The notes below the pieces were generated by a model. The model did not search any database. It was not told the DNA's origin and was given only the letters and a program-made list of their open reading frames with translations. Below, piece by piece: positions 1 to 7,927 of a stretch of 37,807 nucleotides of DNA. The stretch spans positions 32,486-70,292 of the forward strand of contig DHBY01000064.1 of the NCBI GenBank assembly GCA_002398845.1. Reading direction: 5' to 3'. The position numbers and the translations under genes were made by a program. Position 1 is the stretch's first letter. Each line of letters opens with the position of its first letter. Source of the DNA: Firmicutes bacterium UBA4916 (lineage in GTDB: Bacteria > Bacillota > Clostridia > Tissierellales > Tepidimicrobiaceae).

Positions 1-440
1 ATTCGCATTTATTATGGCCTGCACCGGTACATTAAATCTTTGACTAAGGGCGAATAAAGTATCCCCAGGTTTTATTGTATAGTAAAATCCGTTTGGACAT
101 GGGGGTACTGGTGGCGGTGCTGCCTGTGGTATACATATTACCTGACCTATTTGTAAATTGTTTGGGTCAATCCCTGGATTCGCATTTATTATGGCCTGCA
201 CTGATACATTAAATCTTTGACTAAGGATGAATAAAGTGTCCCCAGGTTTTATGGTGTATAAAAATCCATTTGGACATGGAGGTATTGGTGTTGGTGCTGA
301 TCCTGGTATACATATTACCTGGCCTATTTGTAAATTGTTTGGGTCAATCCCTGGATTAATTGCCATAATAGCTGCTACAGTTGTATTAAATCTACCAGCC
401 AATAGGAATAAAGTATCTCCTGCCTTGATAGTATAAGGAA
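1..440. repeat. Tandem LysM-coding repeat, about 177 bp period
   Basis: The stretch starting at 1 recurs nearly unchanged starting at 178 (for example ATTCGCATTTATTATGGCC at both), giving a 177 bp (59-residue) unit. A more diverged unit follows toward 440. The units encode successive LysM domains plus linkers. Confidence 0.75.
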
Positions 441-486
441 AGCTTCCAGCAGGGCATTTTTTTTCAATCTTATTATTACCGCTCAT
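1..486 (-). CDS. LysM-repeat protein, C-terminal part outside window
   Basis: Open frame of 162 codons running off the left edge, so the C-terminus is missing. The start is the ATG at 486, preceded by an AGGTGG ribosome site. At least two complete LysM domains and part of a third are visible, each with the pattern YTIKxGDTLF...LxxRFN...V.AI...NPGI.PNNLQIGQVICIP, separated by proline-rich linkers with a PCPNGF motif. LysM domains bind N-acetylglucosamine-containing glycans such as peptidoglycan or cortex. No signal peptide is seen, which in this lineage fits a protein deposited on the spore from the mother cell (compare SafA) rather than a secreted one. It lies just downstream of a paralogue and has its own sigma-K-like promoter. 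Family assignment is firm; the spore role is inferred. Confidence 0.88.
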   Translation of the reverse strand, partial: MSGNNKIEKKCPAGSFPYTIKAGDTLFLLAGRFNTTVAAIMAINPGIDPNNLQIGQVICIPGSAPTPIPPCPNGFLYTIKPGDTLFILSQRFNVSVQAIINANPGIDPNNLQIGQVICIPQAAPPPVPPCPNGFYYTIKPGDTLFALSQRFNVPVQAIINAN

Positions 487-522
487 ACTAACCACCTTTC
501 TTTCATATAATTATCTGCACTA

Positions 523-550
523 TATATTATGCAAAAGGTGCAATATTTGT
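523..550 (-). promoter_or_regulatory. Sigma-K-like promoter of first LysM gene
   Basis: On the minus strand the sequence reads AC, 17 bases, then CATAATATA. This fits the sigma-K consensus AC-N16/17-CATANNNTA. The same element with the same spacing is found before the second LysM gene and the selenocysteine peroxiredoxin. It lies about 37-64 bases upstream of the ATG at 486. Confidence 0.6.
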
Positions 551-560
551 TAAAAATACT

Positions 561-600
561 TTAAGAAAAAAAGGAGCATCCTGAGCTCCCTTTTTCTTAA
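561..600 (-). terminator. Rho-independent terminator of second LysM gene
   Basis: Directly after the stop codon at 601, the minus strand reads AAGAAAAAGGGAGC, a short loop, then GCTCCTTTTTTCTT: a G/C core inside A- and T-rich arms ending in a T tract. Confidence 0.75.
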
Positions 601-1317
601 TTAGAAAGTTGGTATACATATGATTTGCCCTACTTGAAGTCTATTAGGATCTATTCCTGGATTAGCTCTTATTATAGCATCAACACTTACACCAAACTGT
701 TGACTAAGTGTAAAGAATGTATCCCCTGGCCTTATAGCATAATAAAATCCATTTGAGCAAGGAGGTGTTGGAGTAACAGGCTTTGGTATACATATTGTTT
801 GCCCTATTAAAAGTCTATTTGGGTCGATTCCAGGATTAGCACTAATTATAGCTTGCACTGATACACCAAACTGTTGACTGAGTGCAAATAGGGTATCTCC
901 TGCTTTTATTGTATAGTAAAATCCATTTTGGCAAGGTGGAAGTGGAGGCGCAGCCCCTGGTATACAAATTCTCTGACCAACTTGGAGTCTATTGGGATCA
1001 ACCCCTGGATTAGCTCTAATTATCGCATCAACGCTTACGCCAAATTGTTGACTAAGTGTAAAGAATGTATCTCCTGGCCTTACTACATGGAAGAACCCAT
1101 TTGGGCAACTAGGTTGTGGTGGGGTTACCGCCCCTGGTATACATATTACCTGGCCTATTTGTAGATTATTTGGATTGATTCCAGGATTTATTGCCGTAAT
1201 TGCCTGCACTGTAGTATTAAACCTACTAGCTAATACGAATAATGTATCTCCTGATTTTATAGTATATGCAAAGCTTCCCGTAGGACAATTTTGTTTTATA
1301 TTATAATTTTTAACCAT
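601..1317 (-). CDS. LysM-repeat protein with four LysM domains
   Basis: 238 residues, starting at the ATG at 1317 behind AGGTGA; a GTG three codons earlier overlaps that ribosome site and is less likely. After a short tail (MVKNYNIKQNC) there are four LysM domains of about 45 residues, each ending in an ICIP-type motif, joined by proline-rich linkers with a Cys-x-Asn-Gly-Phe motif. Domains 2 and 4 are nearly identical (both carry RPGDTFFTLSQQFGVSVDAI), so a two-domain unit seems to have been duplicated or homogenised. There is no signal peptide or membrane segment. LysM binds GlcNAc polymers; with the sigma-K-like promoter, a spore coat or cortex-interface role similar to SafA is inferred. 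It is a paralogue of the gene next to it and has its own terminator. Confidence 0.9.
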   Translation of the reverse strand: MVKNYNIKQNCPTGSFAYTIKSGDTLFVLASRFNTTVQAITAINPGINPNNLQIGQVICIPGAVTPPQPSCPNGFFHVVRPGDTFFTLSQQFGVSVDAIIRANPGVDPNRLQVGQRICIPGAAPPLPPCQNGFYYTIKAGDTLFALSQQFGVSVQAIISANPGIDPNRLLIGQTICIPKPVTPTPPCSNGFYYAIRPGDTFFTLSQQFGVSVDAIIRANPGIDPNRLQVGQIICIPTF

Positions 1318-1353
1318 AATATTCACCTTTCCTTCTTATATTTATCTGCACTA

Positions 1354-1381
1354 TATATTATGCTAAGAAGGTAATAGGTGT
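1354..1381 (-). promoter_or_regulatory. Sigma-K-like promoter of second LysM gene
   Basis: Minus strand: AC, 17 bases, CATAATATA, matching the sigma-K consensus. The downstream bases (TAGTGCAGATAA) are also shared with the promoter of the neighbouring LysM gene, so the two upstream regions are paralogous. It lies 37 bases upstream of the ATG. Confidence 0.6.
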
Positions 1382-1463
1382 TAATAGATAAGTTAAAATC
1401 TAATATTTCCTTTGTCTTGTTCTTCACAATAGGACTAAATTGTGCTAGCATATTTAGAACATT

Positions 1464-2147
1464 CTAAACAAGTGTTTTTAGACCTTTCTTATCCAGTATA
1501 ATGATCCTTCTATGTCCTACTAGTTTTATCCAACCCATCTCTTGAAAATGTGAGAGCTTTCTACTTAATGTTTCTTGGCTCATGCCTATATGAGAAGCCA
1601 AATCTCCTTTGCTTATCTTGAGAATAATTTCTCCTTTATCATTAGACAAATCTAAAAGAGTCCTTGCAATTCTACTTTCAACATCATGGATTCCTAAATG
1701 CTCAATTAAGTTTTCAGCTTTGCCTAGCCTTCCACTTACTTCTTCCAATACCTTAAAGGCTATGGTAGGGTATTTTACCATTAGCCCTTTTAACTTTTCC
1801 CCATCTATGACACATACAGTAGTATCTTCTAAAGCCTCTGCGTTATCTGTTAGGGGTTCATGAACAAATAGGGAAAGCTCTCCCATAAAATCTCCTTGTC
1901 CTAAAACCCTAATTACCTGTTCTTTCCCTGAATCAGAAAACCTTGTTATTTTAACCCTACCCTTATGAATTACAAATAACTTTTCTCCTTTGTCCCCAGC
2001 CATATATATCATTTCGCCTTTTTTATATTCCCTACTATTTGTAATCATGGCTACTTCCATCATCTCTTCATAGGTTAAAGTGCTAAATATAGGAACTATC
2101 TCTATACAAGTTTTATTTTTTCCAACCGTTTTACAACTAAAATCCAT
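1464..2147 (-). CDS. CRP/FNR-family transcriptional regulator
   Basis: 227 residues. Residues about 20-135 form a cyclic-nucleotide-binding-type beta barrel (GEMIYMAGDKGEKLFVIHKGRVKI, then GDFMGELSLF). A dimerisation helix follows, and a winged helix covers about 155-220. The recognition helix SQETLSRKL contains the E-x-x-S-R pattern (E192, S195, R196) that in FNR reads TTGA half sites. Cysteines sit at 5, 14 and 112; the two N-terminal ones could hold metal or sense redox, but the four-cysteine set of E. coli FNR is absent. It is the last gene of the HMA-ATPase operon, 14 bases after the ATPase, and an FNR-like box lies at the operon promoter, so it probably controls its own operon. Whether the signal is metal, redox or a nucleotide cannot be read from the sequence. 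Confidence 0.88.
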   Translation of the reverse strand: MDFSCKTVGKNKTCIEIVPIFSTLTYEEMMEVAMITNSREYKKGEMIYMAGDKGEKLFVIHKGRVKITRFSDSGKEQVIRVLGQGDFMGELSLFVHEPLTDNAEALEDTTVCVIDGEKLKGLMVKYPTIAFKVLEEVSGRLGKAENLIEHLGIHDVESRIARTLLDLSNDKGEIILKISKGDLASHIGMSQETLSRKLSHFQEMGWIKLVGHRRIIILDKKGLKTLV

Positions 2148-2161
2148 AGGTTCGCCTCCTA

Positions 2162-4033
2162 TTATATGGAGACTTGAGCTTTGCTTTTACCCTTATCCCC
2201 ATATCCCAAAAGTCTTACTGCATTTATAATTACTAATAGTACACTTAGCTCATGAATAAGCATCCCCGATGATAAAAATACAACCTTTCCCAATACTCCT
2301 ATTATAAGTGCAGCTGCCACTATTATAGCAAAATATATATTTTGTTTCATGTTTTTTACTGTAGCACGGCTTAGGCCTATAGCATAGGATAGTTTCTTTA
2401 CTTCATCAGACATTAATACTACATCTGCAGTTTCCATAGCCACTTGAGTACTAGCTCCACCTATAGCAATGCCTAGATCTGCTGAGGCCAATGCAGGGGC
2501 ATCATTTACTCCATCTCCTACCATAGCCGTAGGTCCAAATTTCCTTTGTAATATTTCTAATTTTTCTACCTTCTCCTCTGGAAGTAGCTCTGCATAATAT
2601 TCATCAATTCCTAATTCTTCTGATATTGCGGCTGCTGCTCTTTCATTATCTCCTGTTAGCATTACTACCTTTTTTATGCCTTGGCTTTTTAAATTCTTAA
2701 TAAGTTTTTTTGCATCTTCCCTTACCGTATCTGCTATAGATATAGCTCCTAACATATTTTTTAAATTAGAGATAAATATCACTGTCTGCCCATGCTTCTC
2801 CTCTGCCCTTACATATACTTCCTCTTCTTCAGTTATATTAATACCACTTTTTGTAAATAACTTTCTATTGCCAATTAAATAATCCTCACCTTTAATCTTT
2901 ACCTTTAGTCCTTCTCCTGTGATGATTTCTGATTCTTCAGGCTCTTCATTTAATGAACCAAACTTCTCACTTGCTGATAATTTAATAGCCCGTGCTAATG
3001 GATGTTCTGAATAAGTTTCTCCAATGGCAGTTATTTTCAATAGTTCATCCTCTTCTATACCAAAAGCTTTTATTCTAGTTACTTTAGGCTTTCCTTCTGT
3101 TAAAGTACCTGTCTTATCAAAGGCTAGCACTTCAATTTTCCCCAATCTTTCCATTATGTCTCCACCTTTAATAAGTACTCCATGTTTGGCTCCATTTCCA
3201 ATACCAGCTACTATGGAAACTGGAGTAGATATGACTAAAGCCCCTGGGCAAGCTATTACCAATAGTGTAAGGGATATAACCAAATCCCTTGTAAACAAAA
3301 ATAATAATATAGCAAGTATTATGATTGAAGGAGTATAGTATCTAGAAAATTTTTCTAGAAATTTCTGAGTCTTAGCCTTTTTATCCTGAGCTTCCTCTAC
3401 CATCTCAAGTATTCTAGCAAAGGTAGTATCTTCTCCAACTCTATCGGCCCTTATTTTTAAATATCCTGATTCGACTATGGTTCCTGAATAAACAGTGCCC
3501 TCAAGCCCTTTATCAACTGGTATGGATTCTCCTGTAATGGTAGATTGATTTATATAAGCATTTCCCTCTATTATAGTCCCATCCACTGATATTTTTTCTC
3601 CTGGCTTAACTATTACTGTATCTCCTTTCACCACCTTATCTGGAGAGATTTCCACCTCTATTCCATTTCTTACTACTCTTGATACATCTGGTGCTAGATC
3701 CAATAAAGCCTTTATAGAAGATCTGGTTTTCTCTAAAGTTTTAGATTCTAAATACTCTCCTAGCATAAATAAGAAAGTAACAGCTGCAGCTTCCCAGTAT
3801 TCTCCTATAAGCAATGCCCCTATTACAGCCAAAGTTACCAATGCATCTATTCCTACTATTTTATACCTTAATGCAGAAATGGCATTTTTCATAATGGGAA
3901 ACCCTGCTACAATTGCTGCAGCAATCATAAATATATTTGCTAGCATCAAATCTAAAGCAGTATTTTTTAAAATGAAAGATATTATAATCAATATCCCAGA
4001 TAATGCTACCCTTTTACCTTTGCTAATCCTCAC
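2162..4033 (-). CDS. Heavy-metal P1B-type ATPase with CPG in place of CPC
   Basis: 623 residues. Membrane helices lie at about 8-45 and 55-92, a pair at about 234-275, and the last pair near 567-610. Catalytic motifs are complete: TGES (167-170) in the actuator domain, phosphorylated D306 in DKTGTLTEG, H344-P345 of the nucleotide-binding domain, and GDGVNDAP (506-513). These define a metal-pumping P-type ATPase of the inner membrane. The intramembrane metal site reads A-C-P-G (C262-P263-G264), not the usual CPC, SPC, CPH or TPC, so the transported ion is not predictable by subclass. There is no N-terminal metal-binding domain; a free HMA protein is encoded 21 bases upstream and a CRP/FNR regulator 14 bases downstream in the same operon. 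Export of a soft or transition metal is the likeliest role. Confidence 0.92.
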   Translation of the reverse strand: MRISKGKRVALSGILIIISFILKNTALDLMLANIFMIAAAIVAGFPIMKNAISALRYKIVGIDALVTLAVIGALLIGEYWEAAAVTFLFMLGEYLESKTLEKTRSSIKALLDLAPDVSRVVRNGIEVEISPDKVVKGDTVIVKPGEKISVDGTIIEGNAYINQSTITGESIPVDKGLEGTVYSGTIVESGYLKIRADRVGEDTTFARILEMVEEAQDKKAKTQKFLEKFSRYYTPSIIILAILLFLFTRDLVISLTLLVIACPGALVISTPVSIVAGIGNGAKHGVLIKGGDIMERLGKIEVLAFDKTGTLTEGKPKVTRIKAFGIEEDELLKITAIGETYSEHPLARAIKLSASEKFGSLNEEPEESEIITGEGLKVKIKGEDYLIGNRKLFTKSGINITEEEEVYVRAEEKHGQTVIFISNLKNMLGAISIADTVREDAKKLIKNLKSQGIKKVVMLTGDNERAAAAISEELGIDEYYAELLPEEKVEKLEILQRKFGPTAMVGDGVNDAPALASADLGIAIGGASTQVAMETADVVLMSDEVKKLSYAIGLSRATVKNMKQNIYFAIIVAAALIIGVLGKVVFLSSGMLIHELSVLLVIINAVRLLGYGDKGKSKAQVSI

Positions 4034-4054
4034 TATACTCCCCCCTAAAAGCCC

Positions 4055-4270
4055 TTATTTTTCTCCTAAAATCTCAAACCCTAATCTTTCAATGGTGTTT
4101 TTAATATCTTTAGACTCTACAACTGATTCATCAAAAGTAACCTTTGCCTTACTTGTGTTAAATAATACCTCTGATTCTTTTACACCTTCGGTCTTTTTTA
4201 ATGCTCCTTGGATTTTCGCCATGCAAGATGGACATGTCAAAGTTTCTAATTGATAAGTTTTTGTTATCAT
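4055..4270 (-). CDS. Small HMA-domain metal-binding protein
   Basis: 71 residues, first gene of the metal operon. I place the start at the ATG at 4270, 8 bases after AAGGAGGA, rather than at a start 15 codons further upstream that has no ribosome site. The protein is a single heavy-metal-associated fold with the metal-binding C13-P-S-C16 motif (TLTCPSCMAKI) and the usual length of CopZ-type chaperones. It probably delivers metal to the adjacent ATPase, which lacks such a domain, or senses metal for it. Which metal is unknown. Confidence 0.9.
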   Translation of the reverse strand: MITKTYQLETLTCPSCMAKIQGALKKTEGVKESEVLFNTSKAKVTFDESVVESKDIKNTIERLGFEILGEK

Positions 4271-4313
4271 GATAAATCCTCCTTTATTTTTATTTATTTT
4301 ACTTTCTAATCTC

Positions 4314-4355
4314 ATTATAAAAGCTTACGATATTTAATTCTTTGACCTAAATCAA
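4314..4355 (-). promoter_or_regulatory. Metal-operon promoter with FNR-like box at -41.5
   Basis: A -10 hexamer TATAAT lies at 4314-4319 on the minus strand, giving a start point near 4307. Upstream, 4342-4355 reads TTGAC-CTAA-ATCAA on the plus strand, one base off the FNR consensus TTGAT-N4-ATCAA. Its centre (between 4348 and 4349) is 41.5 bases from the predicted start, the classical class II activator position. No -35 hexamer is evident, as expected for an activated promoter. The CRP/FNR gene at the end of this operon carries the matching E-x-x-S-R recognition motif. Confidence 0.6.
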
Positions 4356-4364
4356 AATTCATAA

Positions 4365-4391
4365 AAATAGCAGAAATAATATCTGCTATTT
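4365..4391. other. 10-bp inverted repeat upstream of the metal operon
   Basis: AAATAGCAGA and TCTGCTATTT are separated by 7 bases. There is no clear T tract on either strand, so it may be a weak terminator protecting the metal-operon promoter or an operator. The 90 bases between it and 4480 hold no gene. Confidence 0.4.
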
Positions 4392-4479
4392 AGGGGAGAG
4401 TATTTATGCCAATATTTTTACTTTTTTATATTAATACCCTTTTTATTAAACTTTTATTCTTAAAATTGGCAAAAAAATA

Positions 4480-4505
4480 AATGGGACAGTATTTTCTGTC
4501 CCATT
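4480..4505 (-). terminator. Terminator of the DEAD-box helicase gene
   Basis: The arms AATGGGACAG and CTGTCCCATT are separated by 6 bases, 4 bases beyond the stop codon. On the minus strand the hairpin runs into TATTTTTTT. Confidence 0.85.
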
Positions 4506-4509
4506 GTCT

Positions 4510-6102
4510 TTATCTTTTTGGATTAGCTAGTTCAACTTTTACCTTAGTTCCTTTTATCCTCTTATTATTTAACCCTCCAATTACTTCTTCAACATATTCT
4601 TCGGGAATTTCTACAAAAGTAAATTTATCATACATATCAATATTACCTACGGTTTTCCTTGGCAAGCTAGTTTCATTTAGTATGGCGCCTAATATATGTC
4701 TTGGGCTGACACCTTTTCGTTTACCTATATTGATATGCACTTTTGACATGGCCTTATTAACACTTGTACCTCCAAAGTCTACTGCATCTAGTTCTTTGTG
4801 GCTATCTAATCTACTATTTATTAGATAAAACTTTAAAAGAGCTGCTGCTACATCAAAGGAGCTATAGTCCTCCTCTAATAAAGGATTAATGATTTTTTCA
4901 TATTTATCTAATCCGCCTTTGTCTATTTCTTCTTTTATTTTTCCTAACAATATATCTGTTTGTTTTTCTTCTATATCTTTTAATGTTGGTAAATCTTTTC
5001 TTGTTATCTTAGTCTTTGTATATCTTTGTATGTCTTTAATCCTAGATATATCCCTACCTACTACAAGGCTAAAGGCCATTCCTTCTCTGCCTGCTCTAGC
5101 AGTTCTCCCAATTCTATGAACATAATATTCTTCATCATGAGGTATATCGTAATTAAATACTATATCCACATCATCAACATCAAGGCCTCTAGCAGCCACA
5201 TCAGTAGCTACGAGTATATCAATATTTCCAGTTCTAAACTTTGACATTACCTTATCCCTTTGAGGCTGCCTTAAATCCCCATGAAGGCCATCTACAAAGT
5301 AACCTCTTCCTTGTAATTCAATAGTCAATTCATCAACCTTTTTCTTGGTATTACAAAAAACTATAGAGAGTTTAGGATTATATATATCTATAAGTCTACA
5401 AAGTATTTCAGTCTTCATATGCTCTTTTAATTCAAAATAATATTGCTTTACTTCTGGTACTGTTAATTCTTTATGAACCACCTTAATTGTCTTAGGGTTA
5501 TTTTGATATTTTTTTGCAAACTTAACTATTTCATTAGGCATAGTAGCTGAGAAAAACAAAGTTTGTCTTTCTTCTGGCATATGGTTCATAATTAGTTCTA
5601 TATCATCCCTAAATCCCATATCGAACATTTCATCTGCTTCATCTATTACCACCATTTTAATATTTCCAAGCTTTAGAGTCTTCCTTCTAATATGGTCAAT
5701 TACCCTACCAGGAGTTCCGACTACAATTTGAACCCCTTTTTTCAAAGCTTTTATCTGCCTATCAATGGGCTGTCCTCCATATACTGGTAGTACAAAAATA
5801 TCTCTTTTATGTTTTGATAACCTTTTTATCTCCTCTGCTACTTGAATAGAAAGTTCCCTAGTTGGACATAAAATTATAGCTTGTAATGTCCTGTCCTCTC
5901 TGCTGCACATTTCAATAATAGGTATTCCAAAAGCGGCAGTTTTACCTGTTCCTGTTTGTGCCTGCCCAATTATATCCAATCCATCCATAATATCAGGTAT
6001 TGCTTGGGATTGTATTGGAGACATTTCTTCGAACCCCATATCTGAAACAGCTTTTTGAATCTCCTTTGAAAGATTTATATCTTCAAATCTTAATTTTTCC
6101 AT
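4510..6102 (-). CDS. DEAD-box ATP-dependent RNA helicase (DbpA/CshA type)
   Basis: 530 residues. Two RecA-like domains carry AQTGTGKT (48-55), PTRELSIQ, TPGR, DEAD (154-157), SAT (185-187) and HRIGRTARAGR. After a linker, about residues 450-530 form a DbpA-type RNA-binding domain (INIGKRKGVSPRHILGAI ... VEIPEEYVEEVI). Proteins of this layout unwind short RNA duplexes, for example in ribosome assembly, mRNA turnover or cold adaptation; the RNA-binding domain points to 23S rRNA or ribosome-linked work. The gene stands alone with its own promoter and terminator. Confidence 0.92.
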   Translation of the reverse strand: MEKLRFEDINLSKEIQKAVSDMGFEEMSPIQSQAIPDIMDGLDIIGQAQTGTGKTAAFGIPIIEMCSREDRTLQAIILCPTRELSIQVAEEIKRLSKHKRDIFVLPVYGGQPIDRQIKALKKGVQIVVGTPGRVIDHIRRKTLKLGNIKMVVIDEADEMFDMGFRDDIELIMNHMPEERQTLFFSATMPNEIVKFAKKYQNNPKTIKVVHKELTVPEVKQYYFELKEHMKTEILCRLIDIYNPKLSIVFCNTKKKVDELTIELQGRGYFVDGLHGDLRQPQRDKVMSKFRTGNIDILVATDVAARGLDVDDVDIVFNYDIPHDEEYYVHRIGRTARAGREGMAFSLVVGRDISRIKDIQRYTKTKITRKDLPTLKDIEEKQTDILLGKIKEEIDKGGLDKYEKIINPLLEEDYSSFDVAAALLKFYLINSRLDSHKELDAVDFGGTSVNKAMSKVHINIGKRKGVSPRHILGAILNETSLPRKTVGNIDMYDKFTFVEIPEEYVEEVIGGLNNKRIKGTKVKVELANPKR

Positions 6103-6140
6103 TAATTCAATACATCCTTCCTTATTTATCTAGCTAATTA

Positions 6141-6169
6141 AGTATATATATAATATGCCATATTTGCAA
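6141..6169 (-). promoter_or_regulatory. Probable sigma-A promoter of the DEAD-box gene
   Basis: TTGCAA (6164-6169) and TATACT (6141-6146) on the minus strand, 17 bases apart, leaving a leader of about 35 bases before the ATG at 6102. Confidence 0.5.
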
Positions 6170-6239
6170 GGAAAATATTTTATAATAAATAAATATTATA
6201 TCCATTTCATGGGTGCTTTCTCAAAATGGGTTTTAATAT

Positions 6240-7016
6240 TTAATTAAATAAATTTTTATCGCTAATATCTTTAAATAAACCTAATAGTTCTTTCTTAGTT
6301 AAAGAGTTCTTTGCGTCTCCAGAAATATCTATTAATTTATTCCCCCTATGAAGCATAATCAATCTGTTCCCATATTTAAGGGCATGATCTATATTGTGGG
6401 TTACCATGATAGTAGTTAGTCCCTTTTCTTTTACTATCTTTTCTGTAATATCCATAACAATTTCGCTAGTCTTTGGATCCAAGGCTGCTGTATGTTCATC
6501 AAGAAGTAATAATTCTGGTTCACCAATAACTGCCATAATTAAGGCAAGAGACTGTCTTTGGCCTCCTGATAGTTGAGAAACAGGGGTATTGAGTTTGTCT
6601 TCTAGCCCTAGGCAGAGAACCCCTAGTATTTTTTTAAAATATTCTTCATCCTTTTTATTTATAAGAAAAGATAATCCAAATCTTTTCCCTTTATTCTTGG
6701 CCATGGATAAATTTTCATATATAGTCATAGATGGATTAGTCCCTAAGGATGGATCTTGAAATATTCTAGAAATTCTTTTACATTTTTCATATTCTGTATC
6801 CATTGTAACATCTATTCCATTAAGTATCATTTTTCCTTCATCTACCCTAGTTTTCCCAGAGATAATGTTTAAAAGAGTAGATTTACCTGCCCCATTACTC
6901 CCTAAAACGCATATAAAATCATCTTTTCCTATATCCATAGAAAAATTATTAAACACCATTTGTTCATTGGCACTACCTTTATTGAAAGTTTTTGATATAT
7001 TTTCAAATTTAAGCAT
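6240..7016 (-). CDS. ABC importer ATP-binding protein (TrpZ-like)
   Basis: 258 residues. Walker A is GSNGAGKST (39-47), the signature LSGGQ is at 149-153, Walker B LLLLDE ends at D173-E174, and the switch histidine lies in VTHN. It is the last gene of a three-gene operon, its ATG overlapping the permease stop by 8 bases. It energises the importer formed with the two preceding genes. The family (partner of ABC_sub_bind-type lipoproteins) includes tryptophan and tyrosine importers of Firmicutes. Confidence 0.9.
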   Translation of the reverse strand: MLKFENISKTFNKGSANEQMVFNNFSMDIGKDDFICVLGSNGAGKSTLLNIISGKTRVDEGKMILNGIDVTMDTEYEKCKRISRIFQDPSLGTNPSMTIYENLSMAKNKGKRFGLSFLINKKDEEYFKKILGVLCLGLEDKLNTPVSQLSGGQRQSLALIMAVIGEPELLLLDEHTAALDPKTSEIVMDITEKIVKEKGLTTIMVTHNIDHALKYGNRLIMLHRGNKLIDISGDAKNSLTKKELLGLFKDISDKNLFN

Positions 7017-7926
7017 TTCTACTACCTGCTTTCTTTAATCCTAAAAGATATTTGAATTTTTCCTTACCTAAACTATATCTTCTTCTATTAGCTAATAATT
7101 CCCTGCTGTTTCCAATAGATAAAGCAATTATTACAATTATTGAACTAATTAAATTCAAATCGCTTGGGTTAAACCCAAATCTTAAACTAAGTGCAATACT
7201 AGTCCTATATAATAATGTACCTATTATGCAAAATATGCTTGAATTTGAAAGATTTATCTTCCTAAAAATATTATATCCAATGATAATTGATGCCAACCCC
7301 ATTATCATAGTTCCAGTTCCCATATTTATATCACTAAATCCTTGATACTGAGCCAGTATTCCCCCAGATAAAGCTATAAAAGCATTAGAAAGGGAAAGAG
7401 CAAATATTTTTATACTTCCTGTATTGATACCTAAAGATGTAATCATATTTTCATTATCCCCTATGCCTTTCAACAAATATCCAAGCTTTGTTTTAAAAAG
7501 CAATGTGAAAAATGCTGCACAAATAAAAGTAATAATACACAGCATCAATAATATATTTTTATCTGTAAATATACTTTCTTGATTGAGTAAAGGAAGATTA
7601 GCCTTTCCCATCATTATCCTAAGATTTATAGAATAAAGTCCTACCATAACTAGGATACTTGAAAGCATATCCTGTATTTTAAGTTTAACATTTAATAAAC
7701 CTGTTGCCACACCTGCCATAGCCCCTGCTAACATTGCAAATCCTAAGGAAATAAAAGGGTTCATCCCTTTGGTTATCAGTATAGCGGATACACTTGCTCC
7801 TAAAGTAAAGCTGCCATCAGCAGATAAATCTGCAAACTTAAGTATTTTATATGTTATATATATTCCCATCACTGCAATGGAAAATATTAAACTTTGCTGT
7901 ATAATTCCTATAACAAAACCATTCAT
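7009..7926 (-). CDS. ABC importer permease (TrpY-like, BPD_transp_2)
   Basis: 305 residues from the ATG at 7926, which has AGGGGG about 9 bases upstream; an earlier in-frame TTG at 7944 overlaps that site and is rejected. The protein is almost wholly hydrophobic with about eight membrane segments, and has the family motif ILKFADLSADGSFTLGA of the branched-chain/sugar-type permease superfamily. It forms the membrane channel between the binding lipoprotein (whose stop is just upstream) and the ATPase (8-base overlap), so translation is probably coupled. Confidence 0.9.
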   Translation of the reverse strand: MNGFVIGIIQQSLIFSIAVMGIYITYKILKFADLSADGSFTLGASVSAILITKGMNPFISLGFAMLAGAMAGVATGLLNVKLKIQDMLSSILVMVGLYSINLRIMMGKANLPLLNQESIFTDKNILLMLCIITFICAAFFTLLFKTKLGYLLKGIGDNENMITSLGINTGSIKIFALSLSNAFIALSGGILAQYQGFSDINMGTGTMIMGLASIIIGYNIFRKINLSNSSIFCIIGTLLYRTSIALSLRFGFNPSDLNLISSIIVIIALSIGNSRELLANRRRYSLGKEKFKYLLGLKKAGSRNA

Positions 7927-7927
7927 A

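Noticed and set aside
1..1317. CRISPR-like or satellite repeat array
   Set aside because: The repeats are about 175 bp, in frame, and encode LysM domains; open frames of the opposite strand here are mirror images of these repeats.
1453..1468. TTTAGAACATTCTAAA palindrome as operator or terminator
   Set aside because: It overlaps the CRP/FNR stop codon, has a two-base loop and no T tract, and no promoter is adjacent.
4391..4480. Long inverted repeat TGCCAATATTTT ... AAAATTGGCA
   Set aside because: The arms pair imperfectly across about 50 bases of A/T-rich loop; in such composition this is probably chance.
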